Positions 35,379 to 50,000 of a DNA stretch of 64,000 nt are shown one piece after another. The stretch spans positions 244,014 through 308,013 of the forward strand of contig NW_005434596.1 of the NCBI RefSeq assembly GCF_000315625.1. Reading direction: 5' to 3'. Below the pieces are notes generated by a model. It had not been told where the DNA came from and searched no databases. It saw only the letters and a list, made by a program, of their open reading frames with translations. Position numbers and translations under genes: made by a program. Every line of letters starts with the position of its first letter. Positions within the stretch are counted from its first letter, which is position 1. The DNA is from Guillardia theta CCMP2712. Taxonomy: Eukaryota; Cryptophyceae; Pyrenomonadales; Geminigeraceae.

Positions 35379-36191
35379 TCTTCTCCTCCTCCTCGTCCTG
35401 CTTCTCCTCCTTCTCGTCCTCTGTTCAAGCTCTTGCCTCACCTGCGGAAGGCATCCCGCTCCTCCTTGCCCTTGCAGAGCTCGTAGGGGACCTGAGAAGA
35501 ACCATCTGAGTCAGACAAGATGAGGTGAAGAGAAAAGAAGAGGGGAGGAGGGGAGGGGGAGAGGAAACGCGAGTTGGGCAGGATAGAGGAGGCAAAGGTA
35601 GAGTGGAGCAGAGGAGGGGAGGGAAGGGCAGGACAAGGAGGGGAGGGGAGAAAAGGGGATGTAGAGGGCAGAAGGGGAGAGGAGAGAAGGAGATGCAGAG
35701 GGCAGCAGGAGAGGGGAGAGGGCAGGCTAGCTTCAACCTTGCCGGATCCGTCTCGTTGGGTTGGATCGGCGCCGAGAGAGAGCAAGAAAGAGACCTGGTG
35801 CAACTTGTCAGGGCTGAACCAGACTTGACAGGTTTGACCATGCGAGCATGGCCGGCGAGGGAAGCACAATGGAGGGGAGAACGACGGTTAACAGGCTCAA
35901 TGACGTTGATAGCGCTCTCATCTGCGTTCCTTAGGTCAACGGGCCACAAGGTTGACTCTTTGAAGATGAATTTTCAAAACCAAGGAGGAGATTTTGTGGG
36001 GAGTGAGGAATTTTGCCGTGGAGGTTTGAATCTTGCCAGAGGCGGAGCTTCTTACCTTGATGGACTAAAGCTCTGATCGCAGGTTCGTCCCTCTGACCCG
36101 CGAATTCATAAAGATTGCCAGCCACCACCACCACCACAACCACTTCCTCCTCCGCCTCCACCTCCACCACCTCCATCTCCTCCTCCTCCTC

Positions 36192-36222
<31 letters not shown>

Positions 36223-38336
36223 TCCACCACCACCACCACCACCATCATCATCATCTCCACCACCACCACCACCACCACCATCATTATCACATCGTCATCA
36301 CCACCACCTCCTCCTCCTCCACCGCCCTCAGTCTGCATGCATCTCCATCAAACACCCCACACCTTGGAGACGAGAGAGAAGATAGCAGGTTCATTCAGTC
36401 TTTCCTCCTCCACAGACCTTGTCCCAGTCAGCCTTCAACCACCTCCACCTTCACCGCCAACTTGCACCTCGTGGCAACAGCAGCCGCTGGAGCAGGAGGA
36501 GCTTTCTTCACTCTCACCTTGCGCACCATCACCTGCCTTCGAACCTCCGACACCTCCTGCAGGCTCTGCCACCAAGTCGTCACGCCAGGCTTGAAGGAGC
36601 AAGACCATGATGATGCAGACCATGATGATGTGGTGGACTCGATCGACTTCTTTGAGGACGGGGCGTCTTGTAGGAAACGGAACTGACGTCTCACTCAGCA
36701 ACCGCAAACAAGAAGGTGTTGGGACCATGACGGATCCTTGGGTCGTCCTTCCTGACCACCTGACAACCGAAGATGGAGTTCCTGTTGACGATGCCGGGAG
36801 CAAAGACGAAGATCAACAAGCAATCGTCCAAGTCTGCGGATAGAGTCAGGGAAGTCATGGGAGGAAGCGATGGAGAAAGGTACCCTGTTTCCACGATGAC
36901 AGCAAGTCAGAGATGTCTTTTTCGAGCATCTGCTCGTTGTATCTCCTCAAGCTGATATCAAACCATTTCATCGTCACTCTCATCATCATCACAAGTGGGT
37001 GGAAAGGAAACCTTGACCCTGCTGACTTGGGCACGCTCGATCCCCCCATTGCGTCTCTTGTAGCCTGATAACGACAAGTGAGAAAGCAGGAGAGGAGAGG
37101 ACAACAAAGACGAGATGAGACAGAGAGCAAGCAGAAGCATTCTTCCCCTCTTTGTCTTCTTGTCTTTACCTGCCTTGTTCCAGCTTTGGCACGGATGACA
37201 TATCTATCGATGTATTGATGAGCAACAACATGGACAAAGTTACTTTGATGTAAGAGACCTTTGAAATGTCTTGTGGCGCAAACATTCGTCTCCTTTGTAG
37301 ATCTGACCATCAGGTTAGTCAAACAGCTCAAGTCTCCTTGCAGCACCCTACACAGGCTGCAAAATGTCCTCCACTGGCGAACAAGTATGCAATCTTTTCA
37401 AAGCTCTAAGTTATGACATTGCGGAGGCAAACAAAACGACCTTTCGCTTTCGGAGCTCAATCAGCAGTTCCCCAATATTCACATCCTGGCAAGTGGCACA
37501 TCAAGAGAGGAAGGAAGGTGACAACATCAGGCTTGCCTCCTGATCTTCTCCTCCCTTGTTGACTGGGAGCAAGACACGAAAGATGCCAAGTTTCTGGTTC
37601 CCATACTCCTTGGCAAGGTTTTGGGGAAGGTCAACAGGTACGATGTTGGATCTTCATCAGTGGATGTCAGCATCCTCACCATGAGAACAATCTCACAACT
37701 TCTCCCATCTTCGTTCTGCCTCCTCGTCCTCTTCCCAGTCATCCTGCGAAATCCCCATCTCTCGCTATCAAAACCATCAGCATGGCGGTCTACCCCCTAG
37801 GCGCAGACCTGAGCCTGCAGAAGCTCTCGCAGCTCCTCCTCCTGCCAACGAAGCTGACTCATCATGCTGACACCACACGGGTGCCTCCTCCTCTCCTCAC
37901 ATCGTCCTCCGAGTACTCGCTCTCTGATCCGGAGCTGCTCTCTGCGTCCTGCCCATGGCTAGTCAAGAAACAACCGCCCGCCTCGTGCATCGCGACCTGA
38001 AGCTCGTCCGACAGCTTTTTGAACTCTTCTTCATCCACAGCATCAAGGCCGCGGGTGATCCGAATCAGGTTGAAGCGATGCCAGCCGCTCTTATAGTGAT
38101 CTGCAAGCTCTTCTCTGCCATGAATCGTTCACTATGTGTGCTTGCGCTTTGTTTTGATCTGACTTGCAACCTTTTCACTCTCCTGTTCCTTCCAGTCCCT
38201 CACTACTTCTACCCCCACCCCACTCTTCTCCCTATTCTTCCCTCTCCCCTCCCCTGTTCTCCCTATCCCGCCCCCCCCTCATTTCCCTTGCTGTCGCATC
38301 TGGAGCCTTACCTCGTGGCAAACACTACACCAGGAG
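34183..38336 (-). CDS. VMS1: Vms1/ANKZF1-type peptidyl-tRNA hydrolase of ribosome quality control
   Basis: Releases nascent chains from stalled 60S subunits (family knowledge). Read on the minus strand: a zinc-finger exon WCSVCHE (38336-38312); HYKSGWHRFNLIRITRGLDA (from 38100); the VLRF1 catalytic domain with RYVIRAKAGTRQATRD (the Gln region essential in Vms1), LRRYNEQMLEKDISDLLSSW and DDCLLIFVFAPG..DDPRIRH; ankyrin repeats (SPLHCASLAGHARM, VSFLLSLGADPTQRDGSGK, VPYELCKGKEERDAFR); WASEPDKWDYSKSQ and IPSMLTIEMEEQQKQK; a basic helix (LSDRELRALAAERRLG); exon 34331-34269 with PFERLGFKYC; and a last exon 34219-34183 ending KLQLGK. The 5' end upstream of 38336 was not resolved. Motif order matches the whole family. 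Confidence 0.88.
34386..34512. repeat. (GACAAG/GACGAG)n hexanucleotide repeat
   Basis: About 20 units of GGACAA or GGACGA lie in the Vms1 intron between the LSDRELRALAA exon and exon 34331-34269. Confidence 0.9.
36118..36330. repeat. (CCA/TCA/TCC)n trinucleotide array
   Basis: A mixed ACC, TCC and ATC triplet array lies within a Vms1 intron between the ankyrin and VLRF1 parts. ORFs over it encode only Thr, Ser and Ile runs. Confidence 0.9.
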
Positions 38337-39167
38337 CTGTCCTGGAGGTTATGCCGGCGCTGGTCTCGTCGTCCCCATCATCTGCTCACACGATCAGATC
38401 CCCAGCGAGGCAACAGGAGCACAGGCTCCTACTAGCTTCTGCATCTGTTACACCTTCCCTCCTCCACTTCTCCTCTCCCTCTGCTTCGCAAACCACCCTC
38501 ACAATCCACAAACTGTACAGAAATCGCAGACCCACACACCTTTCTTGGCTCCAGTTTGAGCAGATCCATGGCTGTCGTGCGCTCCGATCTCTCCCATTCC
38601 CTCCCTCCCTTCCTCTCTCATCTCTTCCTCCTGCCATGGCTTCTCATCGCGCCGGCGTATCAGCGCCGCATCCTCCTCCCGCATCGCCAGGAACGAGCGC
38701 ATGGCAGGATCCCTACAAAAAGTGTGGTGCACTGGGGGTGGAAACGGTAACTAAATACTTTACTCAACAATCTTTACTCAACAACCTGGCTCTAGATTTG
38801 GCAGGACCTCATGTAAATATCTTAGAAGCCCACTTAGAGAATCAGCCACCTTGACCAGGGTACCCAAAGGGAAGTTTCAGAACTCGCATCCAAAAAATAG
38901 GATGCATTTATACTTTGTATTTGATCAAATCAAGTTTAGGAGGATCATTTCAAAAATAAACTCAAAACTAGCCTGAAAGGTGAAGGGAGCTTTGACAGGT
39001 TTGATCTTTGCGATATGATACCGAACACAGGGCGCAGAGTAGAAGAGGAGGAGCAGTAGGAAGAGGAGGAGGAGGAGGAGGAGGAGGAGGAGAAGGAGGA
39101 GGAGGAGGAGGAGGAGAAGGTGAAGCAGGGAGATCAACAAGTGACTGAGCTATCGCAACCATTTGAG
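38337..39167. other. Divergent gap between Vms1 and the protease
   Basis: It probably contains the 5' exon or exons of Vms1 on the minus strand (an open stretch near 38,650-38,710 encodes MRSFLAMREEDAALIRR, unplaced). It also has a pyrimidine-rich stretch to its left (38,160-38,290) with CTACCCCCACCCCAC and a (GAG)n array at 39,056-39,120 just before the protease start. The rest is AT-rich near 38,880-38,960. No other gene seen. Confidence 0.5.
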
Positions 39168-42336
<3,169 letters not shown>

Positions 42337-42622
42337 GGTGGAATGGAGGAGGAGGAGCGGGTTTCACAGGAGGAGCTGGCAGAGGGAGGAGGAGGAGGAA
42401 GAGGAGGAGGAGGAGGAGAAGGTAATGGGAATGTAGCCTTGTGAAATGTTGTGCAAGGATGAGTTGGAACAATCCAATTGTTGCTCCTCATCCCCGCCCC
42501 TCTCCATCTCCTCTCACCCGCTTCATCCCCATCCCCATCCCACAACGAGACTTCACTATCACAAGTGTTCACTCATTCATAAATTCATCCTCCTCCTCCT
42601 CCGTTCCTTGTTCTTCTTCTCT

Positions 42623-44308
42623 TCACCCCTCCTCCTTCTGCGACAGCAGATGCAGCAGCTCCAGGTCAGGAGGAGCCATCCTCCTCGCGAACAGGAGGAA
42701 CTCTTTCCTCTTTCTCTCCCCAGCTCCGCTCACCGCCTCTGACAGATCCACCACCTGCCCAGAGTAGCAGCATCCTCGCCTTGTCACCGTCATGCTCGCT
42801 GTGCTGTAAACCTGCATGCGACTACGGAACGACTGCAAGAGGTACACGCTCACCCTCTTCATCCTCACCTCAGTCACCCTCACTCCTTCCTCCTCCCATC
42901 CCCCGTGCGCCACGTACCCCATCCAGGTCCCCGCATGCGAGGGGTGAGGGTACGGCGTCCCATCTAGCTTGATCCTGAACGCCTCCTCCCACTCAGTCTG
43001 CAGCTCCCCCACGCGGGGAGGAAGTCTCATCCTCAAGTGCGCGAACGCGCAGGGGATCTGCTCATGGTTGAAGTCGAGAACTAAGTGCAGCTGCAGCATC
43101 TTCATCATCGCTCTGCCCTCGCTCCCTCCCTCCTCCTTGACGTACAGCTGGATACCCTCCCTCACACCCTCCTGCGCCAGGAGCCTGGCGAGTGCCGCGT
43201 CCATGAGCGCCGATCCGGTCCCGAAGCAGCGGATGAAGCTTTCCTCAACCTCCCAGGGGAAGCAGGAGGAGGAAAGCTCGTCCATCTCAAAGATCCCGCT
43301 CAGCCGCATCATCGTCTGCTTATCCCACTGCGAGCTCACCGGCTCCTCCCCCTCCTGCGCAGGATGGCGGCGGAAGAAGAGGAACGCGAACCCTCCGGCC
43401 TCGTTTCCCTCCACGTCCAGGTACTCGGCGTTCATCCCGCTGCTCGACGTCAATAGGAAGCGCAGACAAGCTTGCGCCCCTCCCTCCATTCTGAGCTGCC
43501 GCTCGAACTCCGCCATGACATGCGCATCACCAGGGAGGATGAAAGTCTGCAGGTACTGCCCGATGGGGCTCGGGAGGGAGGGGAGGCAGAGCTGTCGCTG
43601 CAGCTTGCTGCTCATCGCGACGATCTGCATGTCTCGCATGCTCACGACTGCCATGGGGCAGGAGGAGCAGGACAGCAGCCCCTCTTTCATCTCCACCTCG
43701 CCCAACTCGTCTCCCTGCTTCAGCGGCTCCCTGCTGCTGTCGTAGCCCGATGGCAGGGTCGGGCTGCAGAGGATGCTCTTCATGTGCACCTGCAGGTCCT
43801 CTAGAAGCTGCAGCACAGTCCTCCTCGACCCTAGCTTCCCTCCGTCTGGCCTCTGCCGCACTGGTACCAGGGCATCGAGCCTTTGGTGCAGCTCCTTCGT
43901 TCGCATCCTCTGGTACTGCTTGTTCAGCCTCTTCTGTATGTTGTCCTCCTTCTTCACCACCACGCTCTCCGTCCCCTGCTCTCGCTGCTTCGCATGCTCC
44001 TCCTCCCCTCGGGGACAGGCAGTCTCCTGCGGGGAGTCGGGACCTCGATGGCTCATCGAGCCTCTTCCTCCTAACTCGTCATGGTCAACTTGACGAAACT
44101 CTGAAGGCTGGGGTAGGAGGCTGCCGACTTGATCCTTGAACAGACAAGAAGGATGGCCGGACTTCACCCCCCATGTCTCGCAGCTCCGCCTCGAGGATCT
44201 GGGAACTTGGTCAGCAACCTCCGTCAAGACGTACACCATCACATGGCAGACAGCTACTTGGAACATGGGCCGATGACCTAACCTACGTGCCCTTGACAAC
44301 ACTTGCAA
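42623..44308 (-). CDS. bHLH transcription factor with PAS-like region
   Basis: A 561-residue open frame. Residues about 128-185 form a basic helix-loop-helix: NKQYQRMRTKELHQRLDALV, a short loop, then GSRRTVLQLLEDLQVHMK. The next 100 residues (CPMAVVSMRDMQIVAMSSKL onward) look like a divergent PAS fold. A C-terminal domain of about 250 residues contains FRIKLDGTPYPHPSHAGTW and MKRVSVYLLQSFRSRMQVYS. A nuclear DNA-binding regulator is inferred. Basic-region residues are atypical (no classical E-box HER triad), so specificity is unclear. The N-terminal 60 residues may contain unspliced intron, so the true start could differ. It converges on the protease gene (287-bp gap holding GAG repeats). Confidence 0.7.
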   Translation of the reverse strand: MQVLSRARRLGHRPMFQVAVCHVMVYVLTEVADQVPRSSRRSCETWGVKSGHPSCLFKDQVGSLLPQPSEFRQVDHDELGGRGSMSHRGPDSPQETACPRGEEEHAKQREQGTESVVVKKEDNIQKRLNKQYQRMRTKELHQRLDALVPVRQRPDGGKLGSRRTVLQLLEDLQVHMKSILCSPTLPSGYDSSREPLKQGDELGEVEMKEGLLSCSSCPMAVVSMRDMQIVAMSSKLQRQLCLPSLPSPIGQYLQTFILPGDAHVMAEFERQLRMEGGAQACLRFLLTSSSGMNAEYLDVEGNEAGGFAFLFFRRHPAQEGEEPVSSQWDKQTMMRLSGIFEMDELSSSCFPWEVEESFIRCFGTGSALMDAALARLLAQEGVREGIQLYVKEEGGSEGRAMMKMLQLHLVLDFNHEQIPCAFAHLRMRLPPRVGELQTEWEEAFRIKLDGTPYPHPSHAGTWMGYVAHGGWEEEGVRVTEVRMKRVSVYLLQSFRSRMQVYSTASMTVTRRGCCYSGQVVDLSEAVSGAGERKRKEFLLFARRMAPPDLELLHLLSQKEEG

Positions 44309-44620
44309 ACAAGATCGACAGCGAGTGAATTTCGCGTTGGCCTCCTGCTGTAAATTCCTCCAGACAATCTTTCATGCACGCGACATTTACAGCCCCGTCA
44401 TCGTCTGTGAGCGATTCCTTGCCCATTTTGCAGAATCATGTTGTACGCTATCTCTCATTCCTATTGGTTAAGATTTGTGTTGCTCCAAAATGACAATTCC
44501 ATCCATCCTTGCGCTGCTCTTCTCTTTCCTCCCTATGATCATTGCTCCCTCCCACAATGCCACATAGCTCTCCTATTCTTCTTCAATCCATCCAATCCAC
44601 CATATGTTTCCCCTTCCAAA

Positions 44621-44667
<47 letters not shown>

Positions 44668-45600
44668 ATCCTGATCCTGCTCCTGCTCCTGCCCTCGATG
44701 CTACTGCTCCTCCTGCTCCTGCAGTTGCGCTATGCCATAGCCACACACTCCAAGTACCAGCATTTGCAGGACCTGGCGTCTGTGTACAAGACAGTCAAAA
44801 ACTAAAAGATTATAGAATTTGTTACTACCGAGACGGTCGGTCGATACATTTCGATACCTCAATGATTCATCCTACAAGTATATTTGAGTTAAAACTCAAA
44901 CCCCCGTTTCGCCATCTTCCCTTGGAACACTCATGTCCTCCTGCATACACAGGGGATTCGAAACCCCCACCTCACCAAATTGTACCCCTACCCCCTCAAT
45001 AAACAGAACAATCGATCGTACCCCACCTTTCCTGAATAAAAACTGTGTCTGGAACCCAGCGTTCCCCTATGTAGTGTTCCCCTATCTACAAGTACCCTTG
45101 AAAAAGATACCCCTACCCCCAAGAAGTCGGAACTCCGAGCCCATTACGACCCTGACCCCCATTTTACGAGTGGTCAGCCAATACGTACCTGTCTGAAAAT
45201 GTTTTTGAAAGCACGTACCAAGTTGCGAAACCAGAACTTATCGATTACTCCTCCTTCTGAAAATCTTGAGATGTTCTAAGTATGCAGCGTTTCAGAAACT
45301 CATTATTTGAAAAGGAAGGGTTTCGAATAATACTTTAGAACGTATTATTCGTTACGAGAACCGTTACTTTGGTACTGTAATGTTCCAGGAGGTGAAAACC
45401 ACGACCATGGGCGATGGAGAGCAAGTGGAGGGGAGGCAGCTGAAGGAGGAAGGCCAAAGACGAGGGATCAGCTGAAGGAGGAAGGCCAAAGATCGGAGGC
45501 GAATGACCCGACCAAAGAGCTGATGGAGGATCTTGAGGAGCCTGCTGCCAGGAGACAGCGAATGGCACGCGACGCGGAAAATGAGAGAGACCGAGCGCTT
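44309..45600. other. Non-coding stretch with (CTGCTC)n and C-rich island
   Basis: Upstream of the bHLH gene. It holds (CTGCTC)n at 44,622-44,690 and a C-rich island at 44,895-45,175 with ACCCCTACCCCC, ACCCCCACCTC and CCCCTACCCCC motifs between AT-rich words. A duplicated 25-bp stretch (AGCTGAAGGAGGAAGGCCAAAG-type) lies at about 45,440-45,492. No convincing gene. Confidence 0.6.
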
Positions 45601-45810
45601 CTACAACATCGAGACTGAAGCATCCCAGCTTGGGCTGGTCAAGCTCTCCCTCATAGAGAGCAAGAGACAAGCCTTCATCGCGAGAGCTAGGCTCAGGTCC
45701 TTCGCTGCCCCCTCGATCACTCGCCTTATCTGCTTCGACAGGCTGCTGTACACCTGCTCTGGGCTGATTTCCGGCAGCACATCGCATGTCTCCGGGTCTA
45801 TCTATCCCGC
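45601..45810 (-). CDS. Possible terminal exon of an unidentified minus-strand gene
   Basis: Open frame ending at TAG 45603-45601, preceded by a possible acceptor (GCGGGATAG) near 45,808. It reads like protein (EISPEQVYSSLSKQIRRVIE, then a helical stretch AKDLSLALAMKACLLLSMRE). An upstream minus-strand piece at about 45,860-45,960 (TMSCYIDDYEAVKTLAV) could be a preceding exon, but no splice junction was established. No family recognised; it may be part of a decayed gene. Confidence 0.3.
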
Positions 45811-45984
45811 AAAGTCTCACTTCTCGCTGTAGCACCAGACGTTGATGATCATGATCGGACTGCCAGCGTCTTGACGGCCTCATAGTCGTCGATGTAGCAG
45901 CTCATCGTGTCTTCCATGGTGGTGATCAGCAACTCGTCTTCGTCTCCGCATGTCATACTTAATGGTTGCTCTCCCACAGGATCT

Positions 45985-46080
45985 GCTTCCTCCTTAGCAG
46001 GTCGGACGGCAAGACAATGCGGGTGTGGGATGTAGAGACGGAGGCGTGTCAGCTTGTCCTCAGAGGACACGAGGGATACT
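45985..46080 (+). pseudogene. WD40-repeat fragment
   Basis: SDGKTMRVWDVETEACQLVL followed by RGHEG is a textbook single WD40 blade on the plus strand. No neighbouring blades, start codon or supporting exons were found on either side, and the frame soon enters a tandem repeat. I treat it as a gene remnant or an isolated exon of an unresolved gene. Confidence 0.5.
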
Positions 46081-46240
46081 ATGTGGCAGAAGACGGGAGG
46101 GCGCCGCGTCTACCTCTGACGGCGTTTGTCAAGTATGGACTCGATCTCAGGACGGCGGCTGTTTGCTTCCTCGACATGTGCTCAGTTCGTTTGAGAGATC
46201 CTTGCAGTGTGCTGGTTCTCGGATCGATCAGACAGACCTG

Positions 46241-46448
46241 CCGGAGAATGTCTGGCGGCTGCTGGAGATGGGAGGAGCGGTTGCAAGCCGACCCGGAGAA
46301 TGTCTGGCGGCTGCTGGAGATGGGAGGAGCCGTTGCAAGCCGACCCGGAGAATGTCTGGCGGCTGCTGGAGATGGGAGGAGCCGTTGCAAGCCGACCCGG
46401 AGAATGTCTGGCGGCTGCTGGAGATGGGAGGAGCCGTTGCAAGCCGAC
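46241..46448. repeat. 52-bp tandem repeat, four copies
   Basis: Four head-to-tail copies of a 52-bp unit start at 46241, 46293, 46345 and 46397 (each CCGGAGAATGTCTGGCGGCT onward). They are near identical; copy 1 has GCGG where the others have GCCG. The unit length is 1 mod 3, so each copy is read in a new frame, yet all plus-strand frames stay open across the array. Confidence 0.95.
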
Positions 46449-47057
46449 CCGTCTCACGGCCTGCGAAGCAGAAGAACAGCTGCTCTTGCCAGTAAGGACT
46501 GGGTGTGCAGGCACATAGGAGGGAGGGGGGCATGTTCATCAGCAGTGCCCCAGCCGGTCTGAGATTACTTGCAGTTTCTCAGTTTGTTTCTTGCATGAGG
46601 CAGCGAGTGAGTGTAGTGGTGATATCATACCCAAGGTGAGGCCAGGGACAAGAGTCCCGGGGTGAAGTGAAGATACACAAGGAAGCATAGGAAGAGACCG
46701 AGATGCAGACAGATCTGATCTGCACTTGAAGCGAAGTAGACACGAGGACGTAGGTTGACAGTGTGCCATGTTCCCAAAGGCCTTGGAGCGTTGAGTGCCA
46801 TGGCACTTTGATGGCGGTTGAGGGGACATCAAAGAGAGTGGGTCCGGCGGTAACGGTCTTTTAAAGTATTCACATGAGATAGTCGATCTCCTACTGGTCC
46901 GACTCGTTCATATGTACATCCCTGACCACACCCGTCAGCCTTCTCCTCCTTCACCCCTCGCAACAGTAATCCCGCCTCTCACAGTCAGGGGCTACAGCTT
47001 TGCTCGCGCATCGACCTCTCAGCTCACATCAAGGAAGGGCATCAGCTACACTTGCAC
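46449..47057. other. Non-coding stretch downstream of Aquarius; nothing recognised
   Basis: No ORF with protein-like composition and no repeats above a few units. Confidence 0.55.
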
Positions 47058-50000
47058 TTACTCGGCAGGTTGTCGAGCAGCCGAGCCGAAGTCGGGGTTC
47101 TTCCTTCGCTCCTCCTCGAGTCTCTGCAGCAGCTGTCAGCCTCGTCCTCCGGTCCTCCTCGCTCCTACCTGCATCACGACTGCCTGCATGTGCTCGAGGT
47201 TGTGAACTTCAAACTTCTCCTTGCATCCCCCCGCTGCCTCTCGCTTACTCGGGTACTGCAACATCGTTAGACTGCAAGCCTCCAGACCCAGCCCCAGGAG
47301 CTCAAGCGAGGCATCAGCAGGACATCACGGGTGAAGACGAGGGAGGGCGCGAGGAGGAGGAAGAGGAGGGGACTAGCACAGGCCTTACGTTCTCTCCCAG
47401 CGCGAGCTCAAGTCTGGAGGACTTGAGGTTGAGTAGGTTGAAGGCAGGGGCCAGCTCGATGCAGTTGCTGCTCACAGAACTCAGAAGGGAGGGCACAAGA
47501 CAAGCAACCGACCTGAAGAGAGCTTGCCGACAGAACACGTACAGACCCAGACGAGCTCGCGACAGAGCCACAATCAGCCTCCTCACGTCTCGCAAGTGTC
47601 CGACAGTCTTGGTGCGCACCAGAGACAGCAGGATGTAGTCGTTCTGCTGCCCCTGGTACTTGTCCACCGTCGAAATCTTTGGCGGCATCCCCACCCCAGG
47701 GATGGACGAGCAGCGGAAGCGAGCCACGTCCTGCAGGAGGGCAACTTGCCCGTTGTACGTCGACAGGATGGTGATCTTGTCGGCCGGGTAGCCGATGATG
47801 CGCATGTACATGTAGACAGCGATGATGTACTCGGCTTCGGCGAGGTTCTGATAGAAGAAGGCAGTCGGCTCGCTCTCTCCCACTCCCCCAAGATCCTCCA
47901 CGTTCACCAGCTGGAACTGATGAGCAAAACCAGCGTTGGCCAGCCGGAACATCTCCCGCCCTGTCACGTGCTCCATGTCCCCGAGCGACCGATATCGCCA
48001 GTTGTACAGCTTGGCTATCTCTGGCCTGGCTCGGCCCTGAGCATTGAGCTCGATGTAGGGGATCCCCAGGCGGACGAAGCGAGAAAACAAGCTTTGGTCC
48101 ATCCTCGAGTACTTCTGGAAGGCAATGTTCTTGATCACCGGAGGAAGCTGGTTGTGGTCGCCGATGAGCACGACGCGCTTGAGCCGGCACTTGTTGCCCC
48201 TTCTCGGCTCCTGCAGCAGCATGGGGATGAACGTTTCGATCTCCAGGATCTGTGCAGACTCCTCCATCACCAGCGAGTCGAACTCGAAGCCCGACTCGAT
48301 AAAGTCGTGCCGTTTCAGCGCCGCGTGCGTGCATGTCATGGCGATGATCTTGGCCTGTGTGGTCACAAGGTACTTGGCTCGCTCCTGGTAAGTTCGGAGG
48401 ATCTCAAACGCTCGGCATTCCTCCAAGAAAGTGAACATGTACTGCACAAGCAACGTCAGCATCACTGTCAGACCCTCCAGCGCCTTACCTTGAGGTGTTG
48501 GAAGCAACCTTGAGCCGCCCTCATCGCATCCTTGCTATCCATGCTCGAGTTGAAGACTGACTCCGGCGCGTCGTTGAAAAACTCGTGGAAAGGAAACTGT
48601 TCGATGATCTTCGTCGCGTCGTTGCAGTCCTTGACGCGATCCTCAAACTCCTCCCACCTTGCAACGATGTTGAACAGGAAGAAGTGCTGTGCCGTCTCGC
48701 ACGAGTACTCCACGTCTGCTGTGATCCCTATGCTCCGAGCCAGCCGCCCCACCTCCTCCAGCAGCTCCAGCCGCTTCCCCAGCATGTACTGGACGCGTCC
48801 CCACTTGGAGAAGTCTTCCTCAGTCTCGAGCGTCTCGGCCTCGTGACCCAGGCGCAGGAGATGTCGCTCGTCGATGTCGAGAGCAGCGATCTTCTCGAAG
48901 ATGTCGTTGAGCGCCTGGTTCGAGTGAGTCACCAGCAAGATCCTCTGGTGAGGGAAGTTGTGGTAGATGTTGGAGATGATCTGTACGGCGGTGTCTGTCT
49001 TGCCGGTACCCGGGGGGCCGACGACCTGTGCGAAGCCTTCGTTGGTCCCAGCAAGAATTGCATCCACCTGAGCGGGAGTGAAGCGGATGGAGTTGGTCTT
49101 TCTCTTCAGCTCAGGGTAAGGACCTGGCTCGGGAGGAAGGTAAGACTGGCAGACCATGGCAGCATCGCCCTCGCTGCTGGCTGGAAACTGAACGCGGAAA
49201 GGAGGAGCTACCAACCCCTTGGCGTTAGGCTTGAACTCGATTTTCTTCCCAGGAAAGCTCTCCGTCACATGCTTCTCGTCCAGGAACGTGTCGTTGAAGT
49301 CCACAGTCTGCAATGGGCTCAAGGCCGTGTAATGAGACTCTTGCGGATCTCCATAGCCGAGCAGAACATCGTGAAGCCACTCGGGAACCACGATGTTGGT
49401 ATTCATGAGATCTCTGATACACTCCAAGATCGCCTTGAAGTTGTTCTCCTGCGCCTTGCGCTTCATGATCACATTGAACGTCTCGTACACAGGATCTCCC
49501 CCGTGTTGTGCCTTGTAAGCAGCATCGATCGCGTACTGAGCCGAGTTCAGTCTCACTCGCACCTTCCTCTCTTGTCCCTGAGGCAAGCCTCTCGACTGCG
49601 GGTCGAGGTTGTTGAAGATTTTCCCATCAGAGTCCAGCATGCCGACCACCTCGCACCCCCTGATGTACTCGATACAGAAGTCTTCCTTGCACTTCCCTTC
49701 CGTATGAGGAGGATGCTCGCCTGCCTTATACCTGGCCTTGATCGTGAGCAGAAACAGCACGTCGTGCTCTCTGAAAGTCTCCCACTCTCGTCTGAGCGTG
49801 TGGTCACGCATTCCTTGCAGCGAATAGGTCGCTTCGCCCACGACCCGCGCAGGCTTCGTTTCACCGAGGTTGGGCTTGGAGACCTCTATGACTGAGAAGG
49901 AAGTGAGAGGAAGGGACGACCGAGACCATCCCTGGAACACCGTTCTCCCGTCATCTATCCTTGGCCTCAGACGCAAAGCAACGTCTTCCACATCCTGGCG

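Noticed and set aside
46241-46448. CRISPR array
   Set aside because: Direct tandem 52-bp units without unique spacers, in a eukaryotic context.
48585-49895. 436-codon plus-strand ORF opposite Aquarius (also 47524-48513)
   Set aside because: Antisense to unmistakable Aquarius exons.
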